Shown: positions 7,491 to 15,648, counted from the stretch's first letter. The stretch: DNA of 64,000 nt from Cecembia rubra (GCF_003014575.1 NZ_PYGF01000001.1:1054001-1118000); one strand, 5' to 3'. The notes: generated by a model from the letters alone, not told the origin. Translations and numbers: made by a program.

Positions 7491-8630
7491 ATGAAAAGTT
7501 TTTCTTTCTCACTACTAATCCTCTTGTGCATAGGATGTAGTTTCAAGGATCAGAATACTGTGCGAATATTTCAAGAACAAGATATAAGTATTCGTGCTTT
7601 AACCATTGATACCTTGATTATGGAAAAAGATTATTTCTCAGGAGTAGGGTTCTTTCAAGTTGCCAAAGATCAAGTGTTCTTTGTAGATCAGATTTTCAGT
7701 ACCATCACAGCATATGATCAAGATGGATCAATGCTAGGAAGCTACTTAGGAAAGGGACAAGGGCCAAACAATCAAAATGTAATTCATGGTTTTCTGCCAT
7801 TTTCTTTAGATAGACAACATCTAATTCTTGATAATTTTCAGTTTGTAGTATTTGATGACAATTTTCAAAAAGTAGATGCTTATCCAATTGAATGGGACTA
7901 CACCGAATCCTATGAAGACATGCTCAGCAAGCCTACTGCGGAGATGCTCGGTCTTTATGAAATCGATTGGAAACTTGGTGGCTACTATACTCCATTTATC
8001 CTAAATGAGCAAGCTAATGAGATCCTTATTCCAATGACGATGAGTCATCCAGATTTAAACGGATACATTTCTGAGGAGTATTACAAAACTGTCTATGTAT
8101 TCGGAAAATATGACTTGAAGACCAAGCAAATTGGTAAAGGAATGGTGACAAGATCTCAAGTATATCTTAACCAGTTATTTGTTCCCAATTTTGATTTTTC
8201 ATTTTTCTGCCAAAATGAAGACGTTCTCTTCGTTTCTTATGCCATTGATCCTTTGATACATGCCTATGATCAGGACGGCAACCTCTTGTATAAGTATGGG
8301 GTGGAGGGCAAAAATGTGAATGTTAGTTATCCAAAAACTAAAACCATTGATGATGCGTTAGATAATTATTCATCTGATCTAAGGAAGGCTGGATTTTATC
8401 ATTTTCTACACCATGATATTCAAGAGAATATCACTTTCAGGACTTATTATCCTCAGGGAATCGATCAGGGTACAGCTAGACTTCAAATATACCAAAACCA
8501 TGTACTTATAGGAGATGTAGAAGTACCTGAGAGATTTCAAGTACTGGGTAAAATCGGAGATTATTACTACGCAGATGGGCTTATAGATGAAGAGAAAGAT
8601 ATATTGGGGATATTTAAATTTAAACTATGA
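7491..8630 (+). CDS. Propeller-like lipoprotein (6-bladed beta-propeller / DUF4221 type)
   Basis: The 379-residue protein begins with a lipoprotein signal (LLILLCIGC, lipid-modified Cys16). The rest is beta-rich, with repeated motifs of the kind seen in Bacteroidota 6-bladed propellers: VDQIFSTITAYDQDGSMLGSY early and YAIDPLIHAYDQDGNLLYKYG later, both ending in the recurring YDQDGxxL turn, plus FGKYDLKTKQIGKG between them. It is probably anchored in the inner leaflet of the outer membrane or at the surface. It follows the cysteine-rich peptide gene and its ATGA stop/start overlap couples it to the next gene. Substrate or ligand is unknown. DUF4221 and BF3164-type lipoproteins are equally plausible names. 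Confidence 0.68.
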   Translation: MKSFSFSLLILLCIGCSFKDQNTVRIFQEQDISIRALTIDTLIMEKDYFSGVGFFQVAKDQVFFVDQIFSTITAYDQDGSMLGSYLGKGQGPNNQNVIHGFLPFSLDRQHLILDNFQFVVFDDNFQKVDAYPIEWDYTESYEDMLSKPTAEMLGLYEIDWKLGGYYTPFILNEQANEILIPMTMSHPDLNGYISEEYYKTVYVFGKYDLKTKQIGKGMVTRSQVYLNQLFVPNFDFSFFCQNEDVLFVSYAIDPLIHAYDQDGNLLYKYGVEGKNVNVSYPKTKTIDDALDNYSSDLRKAGFYHFLHHDIQENITFRTYYPQGIDQGTARLQIYQNHVLIGDVEVPERFQVLGKIGDYYYADGLIDEEKDILGIFKFKL

Positions 8631-9844
8631 CTATGAGAGTATTATCTACAGTTTTGTTAGTCGTTTATTCATTCGAGGTTTTATCTCAGGTATTGACTGT
8701 TGTTGATGAAAATCATCAGCCATTGCCATTTTTCACCTTATCAATAGGTAATGATAATAGTGTACTCATAGGTGACAAGTATGGAAAAGTGACCATTGAT
8801 CGCCAAGATGATCATTGTGACTACACTATACGATACCTTGGTTTTGAAGACAGGAACTTCTGCCTTTCTGACCTGAAAACTGATGAAAACATCATCCAAC
8901 TTACGCCTATGGTGATAGAAATGGCTGAGTCAGAAATAAAAGGCTACAAAGACAGTGAACTTATCAATCGGGCAAAAAAGCAAATACAATTAATGTCAGA
9001 TAATGTCCATATAGTTAAGAGCTTTATGAGTGAATCTAACCCAAGTTACCAATTGGAGAGTTTTGGCATAATGACTTTAGGTGGCTTGAAGGATAGGAGT
9101 AAAAAAAATGACAGGTTTCATTTGGGTTACATGGGTTTTTTGGCACAGCATAGTACATTGAGAGTAGCGCCTGAACTAGAGCTTCCAATCAAATCTAAAA
9201 TGGCGCTAGTATCGACATTCACTCAGGACTTACTCCTAAATATCCTTAGATCAAAGAATTCAAAGTGGGAGTTAGCTAGACTTGTCCAAAAAGATGCAGA
9301 GATTTTCTATATAGCAGGCCTTGATGTAGAAGTGCATATCAATGCAGATGGTAGCATCAAGAAAATAGGAATAATCAAGCAACCATTTAAATCCCCAAAC
9401 GGCATTGACTATGATTTATCAGGTGAAATCAGCTTTATCCAAGATCAGGATTTTGCATTCTTTTCAAATTTGGAATACAAAATCGATGATCAAGCTGAGA
9501 TTACGGACATCAGTTGTGTAGTTCATGACTTCCCCAAAACGGTATCCCTCCCTGAGAGGTATTTGAATCCCCCACAAAAAGATGGACTCTTCAGCTCATT
9601 CGGTGTCTATACTCAAAATCCAGATTACATATATAATGCTGCAATCTTCTCTAGGCTTCAAGCCAGTTCCGGGGCAAGATATGCCTTCCAGATAAATAAG
9701 TCACTAAAACTTGTAAGTGATAGTTATGCTTACCATGAGAAATTCAAAGGTGACGACGCTGCATCCAAAGATTACTTGGCAAAGAATTCTGCCTATATTC
9801 AAGAAGTCATAAAAACACTAAAATCTTATGACCTTGCTTGGTAA
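8627..9844 (+). CDS. Exported carboxypeptidase-regulatory-like domain protein
   Basis: The 405-residue protein has a signal peptide (VLSTVLLVVYSFEVLSQ) followed by a beta-sandwich of the CarboxypepD_reg-like type over about residues 21-95. It opens with VLTVVDENHQPLPFFTLSI and contains the usual GDKYGKVTI and IRYLGFEDRNF segments. The long remainder matches no family I can name; similar proteins are common in Bacteroidota and are usually exported. It overlaps the propeller gene by the four bases ATGA, so the two are co-translated and probably act together in the envelope. It is not a peptidase: no zinc-ligand motif is visible. A TonB-dependent receptor is excluded because there is no barrel domain. 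Confidence 0.65.
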   Translation: MTMRVLSTVLLVVYSFEVLSQVLTVVDENHQPLPFFTLSIGNDNSVLIGDKYGKVTIDRQDDHCDYTIRYLGFEDRNFCLSDLKTDENIIQLTPMVIEMAESEIKGYKDSELINRAKKQIQLMSDNVHIVKSFMSESNPSYQLESFGIMTLGGLKDRSKKNDRFHLGYMGFLAQHSTLRVAPELELPIKSKMALVSTFTQDLLLNILRSKNSKWELARLVQKDAEIFYIAGLDVEVHINADGSIKKIGIIKQPFKSPNGIDYDLSGEISFIQDQDFAFFSNLEYKIDDQAEITDISCVVHDFPKTVSLPERYLNPPQKDGLFSSFGVYTQNPDYIYNAAIFSRLQASSGARYAFQINKSLKLVSDSYAYHEKFKGDDAASKDYLAKNSAYIQEVIKTLKSYDLAW

Positions 9845-9883
9845 AGTATTTATTGTTAAAAGTATATCTGTTCTGTGATTTAA

Positions 9884-10162
9884 TTTACTAAATGGATTAA
9901 CTTTCAACACGAGGTATATTATGTATCTGAAGAAAATAAAGATGTACAAAACAATATAAATGTGAGATTGGACTTTGAAAATAAAAGTTATTCTGAAATA
10001 AAAATCTCATCAATAAATCCGCATTGTTCCTGTACATCTTATGAAATTTCATCTTATCATGTTCAACCCAATTCAAAAGAATATCTTTTAGTAACGGTTC
10101 CGTGGAGTCAATTGCAAAATCTAGGTCAAGTGTATGTTGTCTTAGAAACGGATTCAAAATAA
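9884..10162 (+). pseudogene. DUF1573-like remnant without start or signal peptide
   Basis: The frame is open from 9884 to the stop at 10162 and encodes about 92 residues. Its core, NPHCSCTSYEISSYHVQPNS, followed by LLVTVPW and LGQVYVVLETDS, fits the DUF1573 pattern (a strand, then SCGCT-like cysteines, then a P-x2-P-type turn and a G-x-hydrophobic strand). DUF1573 proteins are normally exported and often stand beside Bacteroidota peptide/propeller loci. Here there is no ATG, no signal peptide and only a poor internal GTG at 9962, so the 5' part seems lost. It directly follows the carboxypeptidase-regulatory-like gene. Confidence 0.55.
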
Positions 10163-10612
10163 AAATATATAAAGGTTTCAATAAAGGTTAAAGATTGAAA
10201 TGAATATTGATCATTCTCAATTTCATATTATCTCCAAGTTAGAAAGATAAATTCCCAAATATTAGAAAGCTACTTTTGGACTAAATAAGGCTTGCTGAAA
10301 AAGTCACAGGTATACCAGATTCAAACTGGGCAAATGAAGATGTATGCTTAAACTTTGATTGAGTCCAATGAAGAAGATGGTATGCCTGAGGCTAGCCTAA
10401 AAATTTCGAGTTTTGAAATTTTCAGGAGCACGCAAATGAAGCTAGCTCATTGAATAAGCTTGCACCTGCTTAAAAAGATAATACTTGTTAAATGGGATAT
10501 TCATCAAAATTTAAAGAATTTATTCGTTAGTTGGCGTTATCAGCACGCCCTAAATAGTGAATCAAGTTCTTCTAATTTTTCTCCCAGCTGGAGTTGACCT
10601 TGTTCTTACTTT
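10163..10612. other. Non-coding stretch with IS-like debris
   Basis: No reading frame of interest is present. At about 10288 there is GGCTTGCTGAAAAAGTC, which resembles the terminal repeats of IS1182/IS4-type elements. At 10396-10426 lies a 12-bp stem with one mismatch (CCTAAAAATTTC / GAAATTTTCAGG). A second AAGCTTGC occurs near 10457. No transposase remains, so if this is an insertion element it is only a remnant. The stretch ends exactly where the duplicated tract starts, which makes it a candidate junction for the rearrangement. Confidence 0.4.
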
Positions 10613-10698
10613 TTTCCTTTACCAAAAAAATCTTTGACCTCCTCTTTGGTAAATGGAACATAAGTCCTGAAATTTTCAAGAATATCTTCATGCATCAT
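10613..10698 (-). pseudogene. N-terminal stub of the Crp/Fnr regulator gene
   Basis: The first 28 codons of the regulator at 4153-4737 (MMHEDILENFRTYVPFTKEE and eight more residues) are repeated here without change. The coding sequence stops at the edge of the duplicated tract and runs into unrelated DNA. No product is expected; it marks the source of the duplicated segment. Confidence 0.85.
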
Positions 10699-12047
10699 CC
10701 TGGCAAGTTATAACAATTACCAAAACTTCCCAATGGTTTACAACTGCACCAATTTCCACCTTCCCCTACGGAATACCAAAGTGCTGACAACAGCATGGAG
10801 AGAATGGCTCAGTGCAATCGCTATAAAGACTCCTACTGCACCTAATCCGAAATGATTTGCCAAAATATAGGCTAAAGGAATTTGAAAGCCCCAAAGAACG
10901 GTTAGATTAATGATTGTGGGGGTCCTGGTATCACCAGCCCCATTGAGTGATTGCGTCATGACCATTCCATAGGCAAAGAAGATATATCCCAGGCAAATAA
11001 TGGTAAGTCCCAATCGGCCAATTTCTATTACTCCTTGGTCATCATTAAAAATCCCTATAAAAAAACCTGCCCCACCTATGAAAATTATTGAACATATTCC
11101 TAAAAAAACAGCAGTAATATGGGCTGCCAACCATGCCGAACGTTCTGCCCTTCCAGGCTGCAAAGCTCCAAGATTTTGACCAACCAAGGTGGCTGCCGCA
11201 TTGGAAAGCCCCCAGCCTGGCAACAGTGCAAAGATAATCAAGCGAACTGCAATGGTATAACCGGCCAAGGCAACCGAACCAGATTCAGATATGATCCTCA
11301 TCAATAAAATCCAGGAAGCAGATTCAATGAGAAATTGCCCCATCCCCCCTGAAGCCACTTTGAGTATGGTCCAGATTGTACTTAGCTTCATTTGGATGTT
11401 CCTCATGGTAAACTTGATGAGGGACTTCCCATTGAGGAGGATGTAAAACTGATACAAGACGCCAATACCTCTACCTGTGGTAGTGGCCCATGCTGCCCCT
11501 TCCAAACCCATTCCAGGAATAGGTCCAAGACCAAAAATTAATAACGGATCCAATATTATGTTGAAGCCATTGGCAATCCACAGTGCCCGCATGGCAACAG
11601 CGGCATTACCAGCACCTCTGAAAATACCGTTGATCAAAAACAACAGCATTACACAAACATTACCTCCAAAAATAATCTGAGTATACCGGTGCCCAGAATT
11701 GATCACCTCAATTTCCCCTCCCATTATGCTCAGAAGCTCTTTGGCATAGACTACACCCAAAACAGCCACAACAACTGCAAAAAACGAACATACCACTATG
11801 GCCTGAAAGGCTGCTGAAGAAGCTGCATCAGGTTGTTTCTCTCCTATTCTCCTTGCTACTATTGCAGTCGCTGCCATGCTCAAGCCAATTGAAATGGAGT
11901 AAATGATTGTCAAAACAGATTCAGTCAATCCTACCGTAGCTACAGCATATACCCCCAATTTGCCTACAAAAAATATATCCACAACAGCAAACAGGGATTC
12001 CATAACCATTTCCAAAATCATAGGAATGGATAAGTAAAAAATGGCTT
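10613..12047. repeat. Right copy of the 1,435-bp near-identical duplicated tract
   Basis: This copy matches 4652-6086 with six visible substitutions. Two of them change the protein (NDDQG for NDDKG and EKQPDAA for EKQSDAA). It starts abruptly inside what is a functional Crp/Fnr gene on the left but only a 28-codon stub here, so this is the recipient copy. It ends within codon 30 or so of the MATE gene and preserves the reading frame there. Confidence 0.92.
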
Positions 12048-12129
12048 TCTTGATACTGATACTTGTAAAATCAGTCTCTTTGCCGCCAACGGCTTTTTTA
12101 AAATGATTTATAAAATTTCGGAAAGTCAT
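10738..12129 (-). CDS. MATE-family multidrug/metabolite efflux transporter (intact copy)
   Basis: The 463-residue protein has the length and twelve hydrophobic segments expected for a MATE transporter. An N-terminal cytoplasmic stretch (MTFRNFINHFKKAVGGKETD) is followed by the first helix, PMILEMVMESLFAVVDIFFVG, whose ESLFAVVDIFFVGKLG is the family signature. The second half carries the equivalent helix-7 region. MATE proteins export cationic drugs or metabolites using Na+ or H+ gradients. It is divergently transcribed from the AhpD-like/arsS cluster, and the same pair appears in the broken left locus. It may therefore belong to the arsenosugar system, for example as an exporter, but this is inference. 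The start ATG at 12129 is well supported by comparison with the left copy. Confidence 0.88.
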   Translation of the reverse strand: MTFRNFINHFKKAVGGKETDFTSISIKKAIFYLSIPMILEMVMESLFAVVDIFFVGKLGVYAVATVGLTESVLTIIYSISIGLSMAATAIVARRIGEKQPDAASSAAFQAIVVCSFFAVVVAVLGVVYAKELLSIMGGEIEVINSGHRYTQIIFGGNVCVMLLFLINGIFRGAGNAAVAMRALWIANGFNIILDPLLIFGLGPIPGMGLEGAAWATTTGRGIGVLYQFYILLNGKSLIKFTMRNIQMKLSTIWTILKVASGGMGQFLIESASWILLMRIISESGSVALAGYTIAVRLIIFALLPGWGLSNAAATLVGQNLGALQPGRAERSAWLAAHITAVFLGICSIIFIGGAGFFIGIFNDDQGVIEIGRLGLTIICLGYIFFAYGMVMTQSLNGAGDTRTPTIINLTVLWGFQIPLAYILANHFGLGAVGVFIAIALSHSLHAVVSTLVFRRGRWKLVQL

Positions 12130-12423
12130 GATAGTCCTTTTCTAAATCAAAAATTGATTTCTAAAATTAAAATCCTTAGAAGTAAGTATACATACTCGCT
12201 GAAAATTCTCATGCTTCCATAATGCTACAAAGTTGTAACAAATATCCCAACCCTACAACACATAAATGGGTGATTGTTTGATTTTATCTCCATGGACTTC
12301 AACAAGATATTAGCAAATCCAGCTTATTTGAGCCTATAACCCAAAGAAAAATGAAAACATTTTCCTTACATTGGAGCGTAAAAGCGGAATGAACATATTT
12401 AATATCTCAATTTAATCTTTACT
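12130..12423. promoter_or_regulatory. Divergent promoter region between MATE and the AhpD-like/arsS operon
   Basis: This 294-base non-coding gap separates two divergent transcription units, so promoters for both should lie here. I cannot find a clean -33 TTTG / -7 TAnnTTTG pair on either strand, nor an obvious ArsR-type dyad. Unlike the adjacent MATE coding region, it bears little resemblance to the corresponding gap of the left locus (6168-6447). Confidence 0.5.
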
Positions 12424-12756
12424 ATGAAAACATATTACGACCCGGAAGACTTAAAGAAATTTGGAAAAATTGGTGAATTTCAAAAATCAATGGCAGACAA
12501 ATTTTTCGCTTATTATGGAGAAGTCTTCCAAGAAGGCGCCCTTACAGCAAGGGAAAAATCACTAATTGCATTGGCCGTTGCCCATGCCATTCAATGTCCT
12601 TATTGCATAGATGCCTACACCGTGGACGGCATGGAAAAAGGATGCGACGAAGAACAAATGATGGAGGCAGTGCATGTGGCTGCTGCTATCCGCGCTGGCG
12701 CATCGCTGGTACATAGCACCCAAATGATGAACAAAGTCAAAGAAATTTCTATGTAA
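12424..12756 (+). CDS. Arsenosugar biosynthesis-associated peroxidase-like protein (AhpD/CMD fold)
   Basis: The 110-residue protein is a small all-helical carboxymuconolactone-decarboxylase-family (AhpD-like) protein. The redox-active CPYC motif follows AHAIQ and is followed by IDAYT, as in the family. It lacks anything beyond the single CMD domain. Proteins of this exact type accompany ArsS in many Bacteroidota and are named by association; a role in thiol redox during arsenical handling is likely but not shown. Its stop codon overlaps the arsS start (base 12756), so the two are translationally coupled. A broken paralog is at 6448-6693. Confidence 0.85.
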   Translation: MKTYYDPEDLKKFGKIGEFQKSMADKFFAYYGEVFQEGALTAREKSLIALAVAHAIQCPYCIDAYTVDGMEKGCDEEQMMEAVHVAAAIRAGASLVHSTQMMNKVKEISM

Positions 12757-13799
12757 TGAAGTCGCTTAAGGCACAAAATCACCCATTATCCAATACCCAA
12801 TATGAACTGCAGCTGCTAGAGTCCCAAAAGACTGGAATTTCCTTCTCTGAGAAACTGGCAGAATGCGGTTTGTATCCACTACTGCCGACCCAAATAGAAA
12901 TATTACAGATCAATTTGGGTAAAATGTGCAACCAGGTCTGCAAACACTGTCATGTGGATGCGGGCCCAGACAGAAAAGAAATCATGGCCTTCGAAACCAT
13001 GCAGGAATGCCTGGAAGTCATTAAAAAACATGATGTAGGTACTGTTGACCTTACAGGAGGAGCCCCAGAGATGAACCCCCATTTCAAGTGGTTTGTGGAA
13101 AAAATCCGCCAACTTAAACCAAAGGCCACTATCATAGTACGCTGTAATTTGACCATTATTTTGGCTAATCCTAAATTCAAGGATCTTCCTGAATTTTTCA
13201 GGCAACACCAAGTTGAAGTGGTATCGTCTCTCCCCTACTTTACTGCGATTAAAACGGATGCCCAAAGAGGAGAAGGTGTATTTGAAAAATCCATCAAAGC
13301 ACTTCAAATGCTCAATATGGTTGGTTACGGTCAGGAAAATTCGGGACTGATGCTGAATTTGGTTTATAATCCGGCTGGCGCATTCCTTCCCGGTTCTCAG
13401 GAAGGTTTGGAGACGGAATTCAAAAAGCGGTTAAAAAGCCAATATGGCATTTCTTTCAATTCCCTATACACGATTACCAATTTGCCCATAAGCAGATTTT
13501 TGGAGTACCTTTTGAGAAGTGGTAACTATGAAAGCTATATGGAAAAGCTCATAGAGGCTTATAATCCTATAGCTGCATCCAATGTCATGTGCAGGAATAC
13601 CATATCTGTTGGTTGGGACGGATACCTTTATGATTGTGATTTCAACCAGATGCTGGAATTGAAAGTATCCTGCCAAAACAGTCAGCATATCAAAGATTGG
13701 AATCTTGAAATCCTAAACAATAGAGAAATTGTCATCAACCAACATTGCTTTGGCTGCACAGCCGGAGCAGGATCAAGTTGCGGAGGTGCTACAGCTTAA
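12756..13799 (+). CDS. arsS: Arsenosugar biosynthesis radical SAM protein ArsS
   Basis: The 347-residue protein is a radical SAM enzyme with the [4Fe-4S] cluster motif CNQVCKHC (Cys58, Cys62, Cys65), the LTGGAPE stretch and a distal cysteine-rich domain. The latter includes MCRNTISVGWDGYLYDCD and the C-terminal CFGCTAGAGSSCGG. This is the architecture of the ArsS family (TIGR04167), which in cyanobacteria joins the 5'-deoxyadenosyl group to dimethylarsenic on the way to arsenosugars. Family members sometimes carry selenocysteine near the C-terminus; here all positions are cysteine. It is the middle gene of a tightly overlapping three-gene operon. No arsM methyltransferase is visible in the window. 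Confidence 0.9.
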   Translation: MKSLKAQNHPLSNTQYELQLLESQKTGISFSEKLAECGLYPLLPTQIEILQINLGKMCNQVCKHCHVDAGPDRKEIMAFETMQECLEVIKKHDVGTVDLTGGAPEMNPHFKWFVEKIRQLKPKATIIVRCNLTIILANPKFKDLPEFFRQHQVEVVSSLPYFTAIKTDAQRGEGVFEKSIKALQMLNMVGYGQENSGLMLNLVYNPAGAFLPGSQEGLETEFKKRLKSQYGISFNSLYTITNLPISRFLEYLLRSGNYESYMEKLIEAYNPIAASNVMCRNTISVGWDGYLYDCDFNQMLELKVSCQNSQHIKDWNLEILNNREIVINQHCFGCTAGAGSSCGGATA

Positions 13800-14407
13800 T
13801 GAATGCAATAAATACAGCCATCATTGTCTTTCAAAAAAACCCGGTTTTAGGTAGGGTTAAAACCAGAATCGCAAAGCAGTTGGGGGATGAAAAAGCCCTC
13901 GAGATTTACCGCATCCTGGTTCAAAAAACCCATGAGCAACTTTCCCTAGTGCCAGACAGTGATATCTTTTTATACTATTCTGATTATCTGGAAGATGTGT
14001 CTTGGAAACCAAAGCACGGAAAAATATTCTTTAGACTACAAAAAGGAAATGACCTTGGAGAAAAAATGAGGTGCGCCTTTGAAGATGTGTTTTCTGAAGG
14101 TTACCAAAAAGTAATAATCATAGGAACTGACTGTCCTGAAATTTCTCCATCCCTATTAACTGATGCAGCTACACTTTTGGACCTTAATGAGGTGGTGTTT
14201 GGACCGGCAATGGATGGCGGCTATTATTTATTGGGGCTGAAAAAATTACATGAGGGCCTGTTTGAAAAAATACCTTGGAGTACAGATTCTGTTATGGAAT
14301 TGTCTATCCAATACCTCAAGTCAAACAATATCAGCTATCAAACACTCGTTCTATTATCTGATATTGACACTGAGGAGGATTGGAAAGCATATATAAGCTC
14401 TCCCTGA
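13799..14407 (+). CDS. TIGR04282-family arsenosugar biosynthesis glycosyltransferase
   Basis: The ATG at 13799 overlaps the arsS stop codon (TAATG) and gives 202 residues. An upstream in-frame extension exists but would lie inside arsS. The protein has a nucleotide-diphospho-sugar transferase fold: the N-terminal AIIVFQKNPVLGRVKTRIAK segment, IIIGTDCPEIS with a DxD-like metal site, and FGPAMDGGYYLLGL. This is the transferase repeatedly found with ArsS-type radical SAM proteins (the former selenodomain-associated transferase 1). It probably builds or modifies the sugar part of the arsenosugar. The substrate is unproven. Confidence 0.87.
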   Translation: MNAINTAIIVFQKNPVLGRVKTRIAKQLGDEKALEIYRILVQKTHEQLSLVPDSDIFLYYSDYLEDVSWKPKHGKIFFRLQKGNDLGEKMRCAFEDVFSEGYQKVIIIGTDCPEISPSLLTDAATLLDLNEVVFGPAMDGGYYLLGLKKLHEGLFEKIPWSTDSVMELSIQYLKSNNISYQTLVLLSDIDTEEDWKAYISSP

Positions 14408-14549
14408 TTAAAAGCATTAATCTTTGCTTTCAGCGGGACGGTAAATTTAAGATAAATTATTTTTAGAAAAATTCACATATCTAAAGCAACGTCAAAGACT
14501 TTTTTGCCGTCATCCATAAAAAATAACTCATTTTTATTGGCCTAGCACT

Positions 14550-14789
14550 ATGAAAAATTTCGAAAAAAAGAAAAAAGCAATTGAAGTATTTCAAACTTAT
14601 GGAATCCCACTGACCGGGAAGAAAAAAACAGCCGATTTTTTCCAGGAACTGAACATGGATAAGGTATTTGTGGATGGATTGATATATGAATTGGAAATCA
14701 AGCTGCAGAAAGAAATCGAATTGGAAAAAATTACAGCCCTCAGAAATCCATCTATGGTACTTGAGGAACTCCTGGCGACTATTGATTGA
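14550..14789 (+). CDS. Acyl-carrier-protein-like small protein lacking the prosthetic-group serine
   Basis: The 79-residue acidic/basic helical protein follows the spacing of acyl carrier proteins: a first helix (FEKKKKAIEVFQTYG), a long loop, then LNMDKVFVDGLIYELEIKLQ in the place of the usual DSLDxVELxxxLE helix II, and a final helix (NPSMVLEELLATI). The serine that should carry 4'-phosphopantetheine is absent: the DSL position reads DKV. It could be a structural ACP homologue or a protein-interaction module. It stands alone between the arsenosugar operon and a tRNA. Its AT-rich upstream region contains no clear promoter. Confidence 0.6.
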   Translation: MKNFEKKKKAIEVFQTYGIPLTGKKKTADFFQELNMDKVFVDGLIYELEIKLQKEIELEKITALRNPSMVLEELLATID

Positions 14790-14908
14790 TAATCAATGTT
14801 ATGTTCAAAGAACATTATTCTGGAGGTTTGTAGGAAAAAACCAATTTGAATTTTAATGCCTTATTTTTTGGAATTAATAGCTGAACCATATTAATTTCGA
14901 AACCAATT

Positions 14909-14982
14909 CGGGGTGTGGCGCAGCCCGGTAGCGTACTTGCATGGGGTGCAAGTGGTCGCAGGTTCAAATCCTGTCACCCCGA
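14909..14982 (+). tRNA. tRNA-Pro (anticodon GGG)
   Basis: A 74-base cloverleaf: acceptor stem CGGGGTG (14909-14915) pairs with CACCCCG (14975-14981), discriminator base A. The anticodon stem CTTGC/GCAAG holds the loop ATGGGGT with anticodon GGG, reading CCC/CCU. The T arm contains GGTTCAAATCC. No CCA is encoded. A terminator hairpin follows within 20 bases. Confidence 0.95.
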
Positions 14983-14999
14983 CTATTGTTGTAAAAGAA

Positions 15000-15040
15000 A
15001 AAACTCCTGTAGACAACTGTTTTACAGGAGTTTTATTTTT
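15000..15040 (+). terminator. Rho-independent terminator of the tRNA-Pro gene
   Basis: AAAACTCCTGTA (15000-15011) and TACAGGAGTTTT (15023-15034) form a perfect 12-bp stem, followed by ATTTTTTT. It begins 18 bases after the tRNA. Confidence 0.85.
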
Positions 15041-15223
15041 TTAAGAAAACCATATAGGCAAAATTTATTGGGTTATGAAATCGGTTTATTCAGGCCAATA
15101 ATAAAATTCCACATTGTACATAAAGTCCAAAGTCACAAAAATCAATGCCTTATGTGATTTATATCAGGGTTTATTTCAAAGAATTAAAATAGCTTAGAAC
15201 AATAAACTTAAAACCATTTAGCC

Positions 15224-15640
15224 ATGAAAAAGAGAGAGCCAGTCAGCAAGATTATGACCAGCAAAGTCTATGCTGTACAGGAAAATGATAGCCTACAGGA
15301 TGTGGTCGCCCTATTTAGAAAACATAAGATCCGACATGTACCGGTACTTTCAGGAAAGAAAATTGCAGGCATTATAAGTAGGACGGACATCAATCGGTTG
15401 ACTTTTGGGGCATTATTTGAAAACCAGGAAGGTGCAGATGAGGCAGTATTGGAGATTTTAAGTATTCCTCAGGTAATGACCTCGAAACCAAAAGTTGTAA
15501 AATCTGAGGACTCCATAAGAGAAGTAGCAGAAATCTTTGCAAGTGAAGAATTCCACGCACTTCCTGTCGTTGAAAATGAGGAACTAATCGGAATCGTTAC
15601 CACCACAGATATCATTCAATACATGTTGGAACAGTATTAA
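15224..15640 (+). CDS. CBS-domain-pair protein
   Basis: The 138-residue protein consists of two CBS motifs (about residues 8-62 and 80-138), each with the typical RHVPVLSGKKIAGIISRTDI or HALPVVENEELIGIVTTTDI strand-turn-helix. A stand-alone CBS pair (Bateman module) usually binds adenine nucleotides and acts as an energy or ionic sensor. No enzyme or channel domain is attached and no partner gene is adjacent, so its target is unknown. It is monocistronic and converges on a small minus-strand gene only eight bases downstream. Confidence 0.88.
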   Translation: MKKREPVSKIMTSKVYAVQENDSLQDVVALFRKHKIRHVPVLSGKKIAGIISRTDINRLTFGALFENQEGADEAVLEILSIPQVMTSKPKVVKSEDSIREVAEIFASEEFHALPVVENEELIGIVTTTDIIQYMLEQY

Positions 15641-15648
15641 ACAAATAA

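Noticed and set aside
9897-10181. 94-codon minus-strand frame.
   Set aside because: Antisense to the DUF1573-like remnant, which has recognisable protein pattern; composition of the antisense frame is unlike a real protein.
14915-15157. 80-codon plus-strand frame.
   Set aside because: It runs through the tRNA-Pro gene and its terminator.
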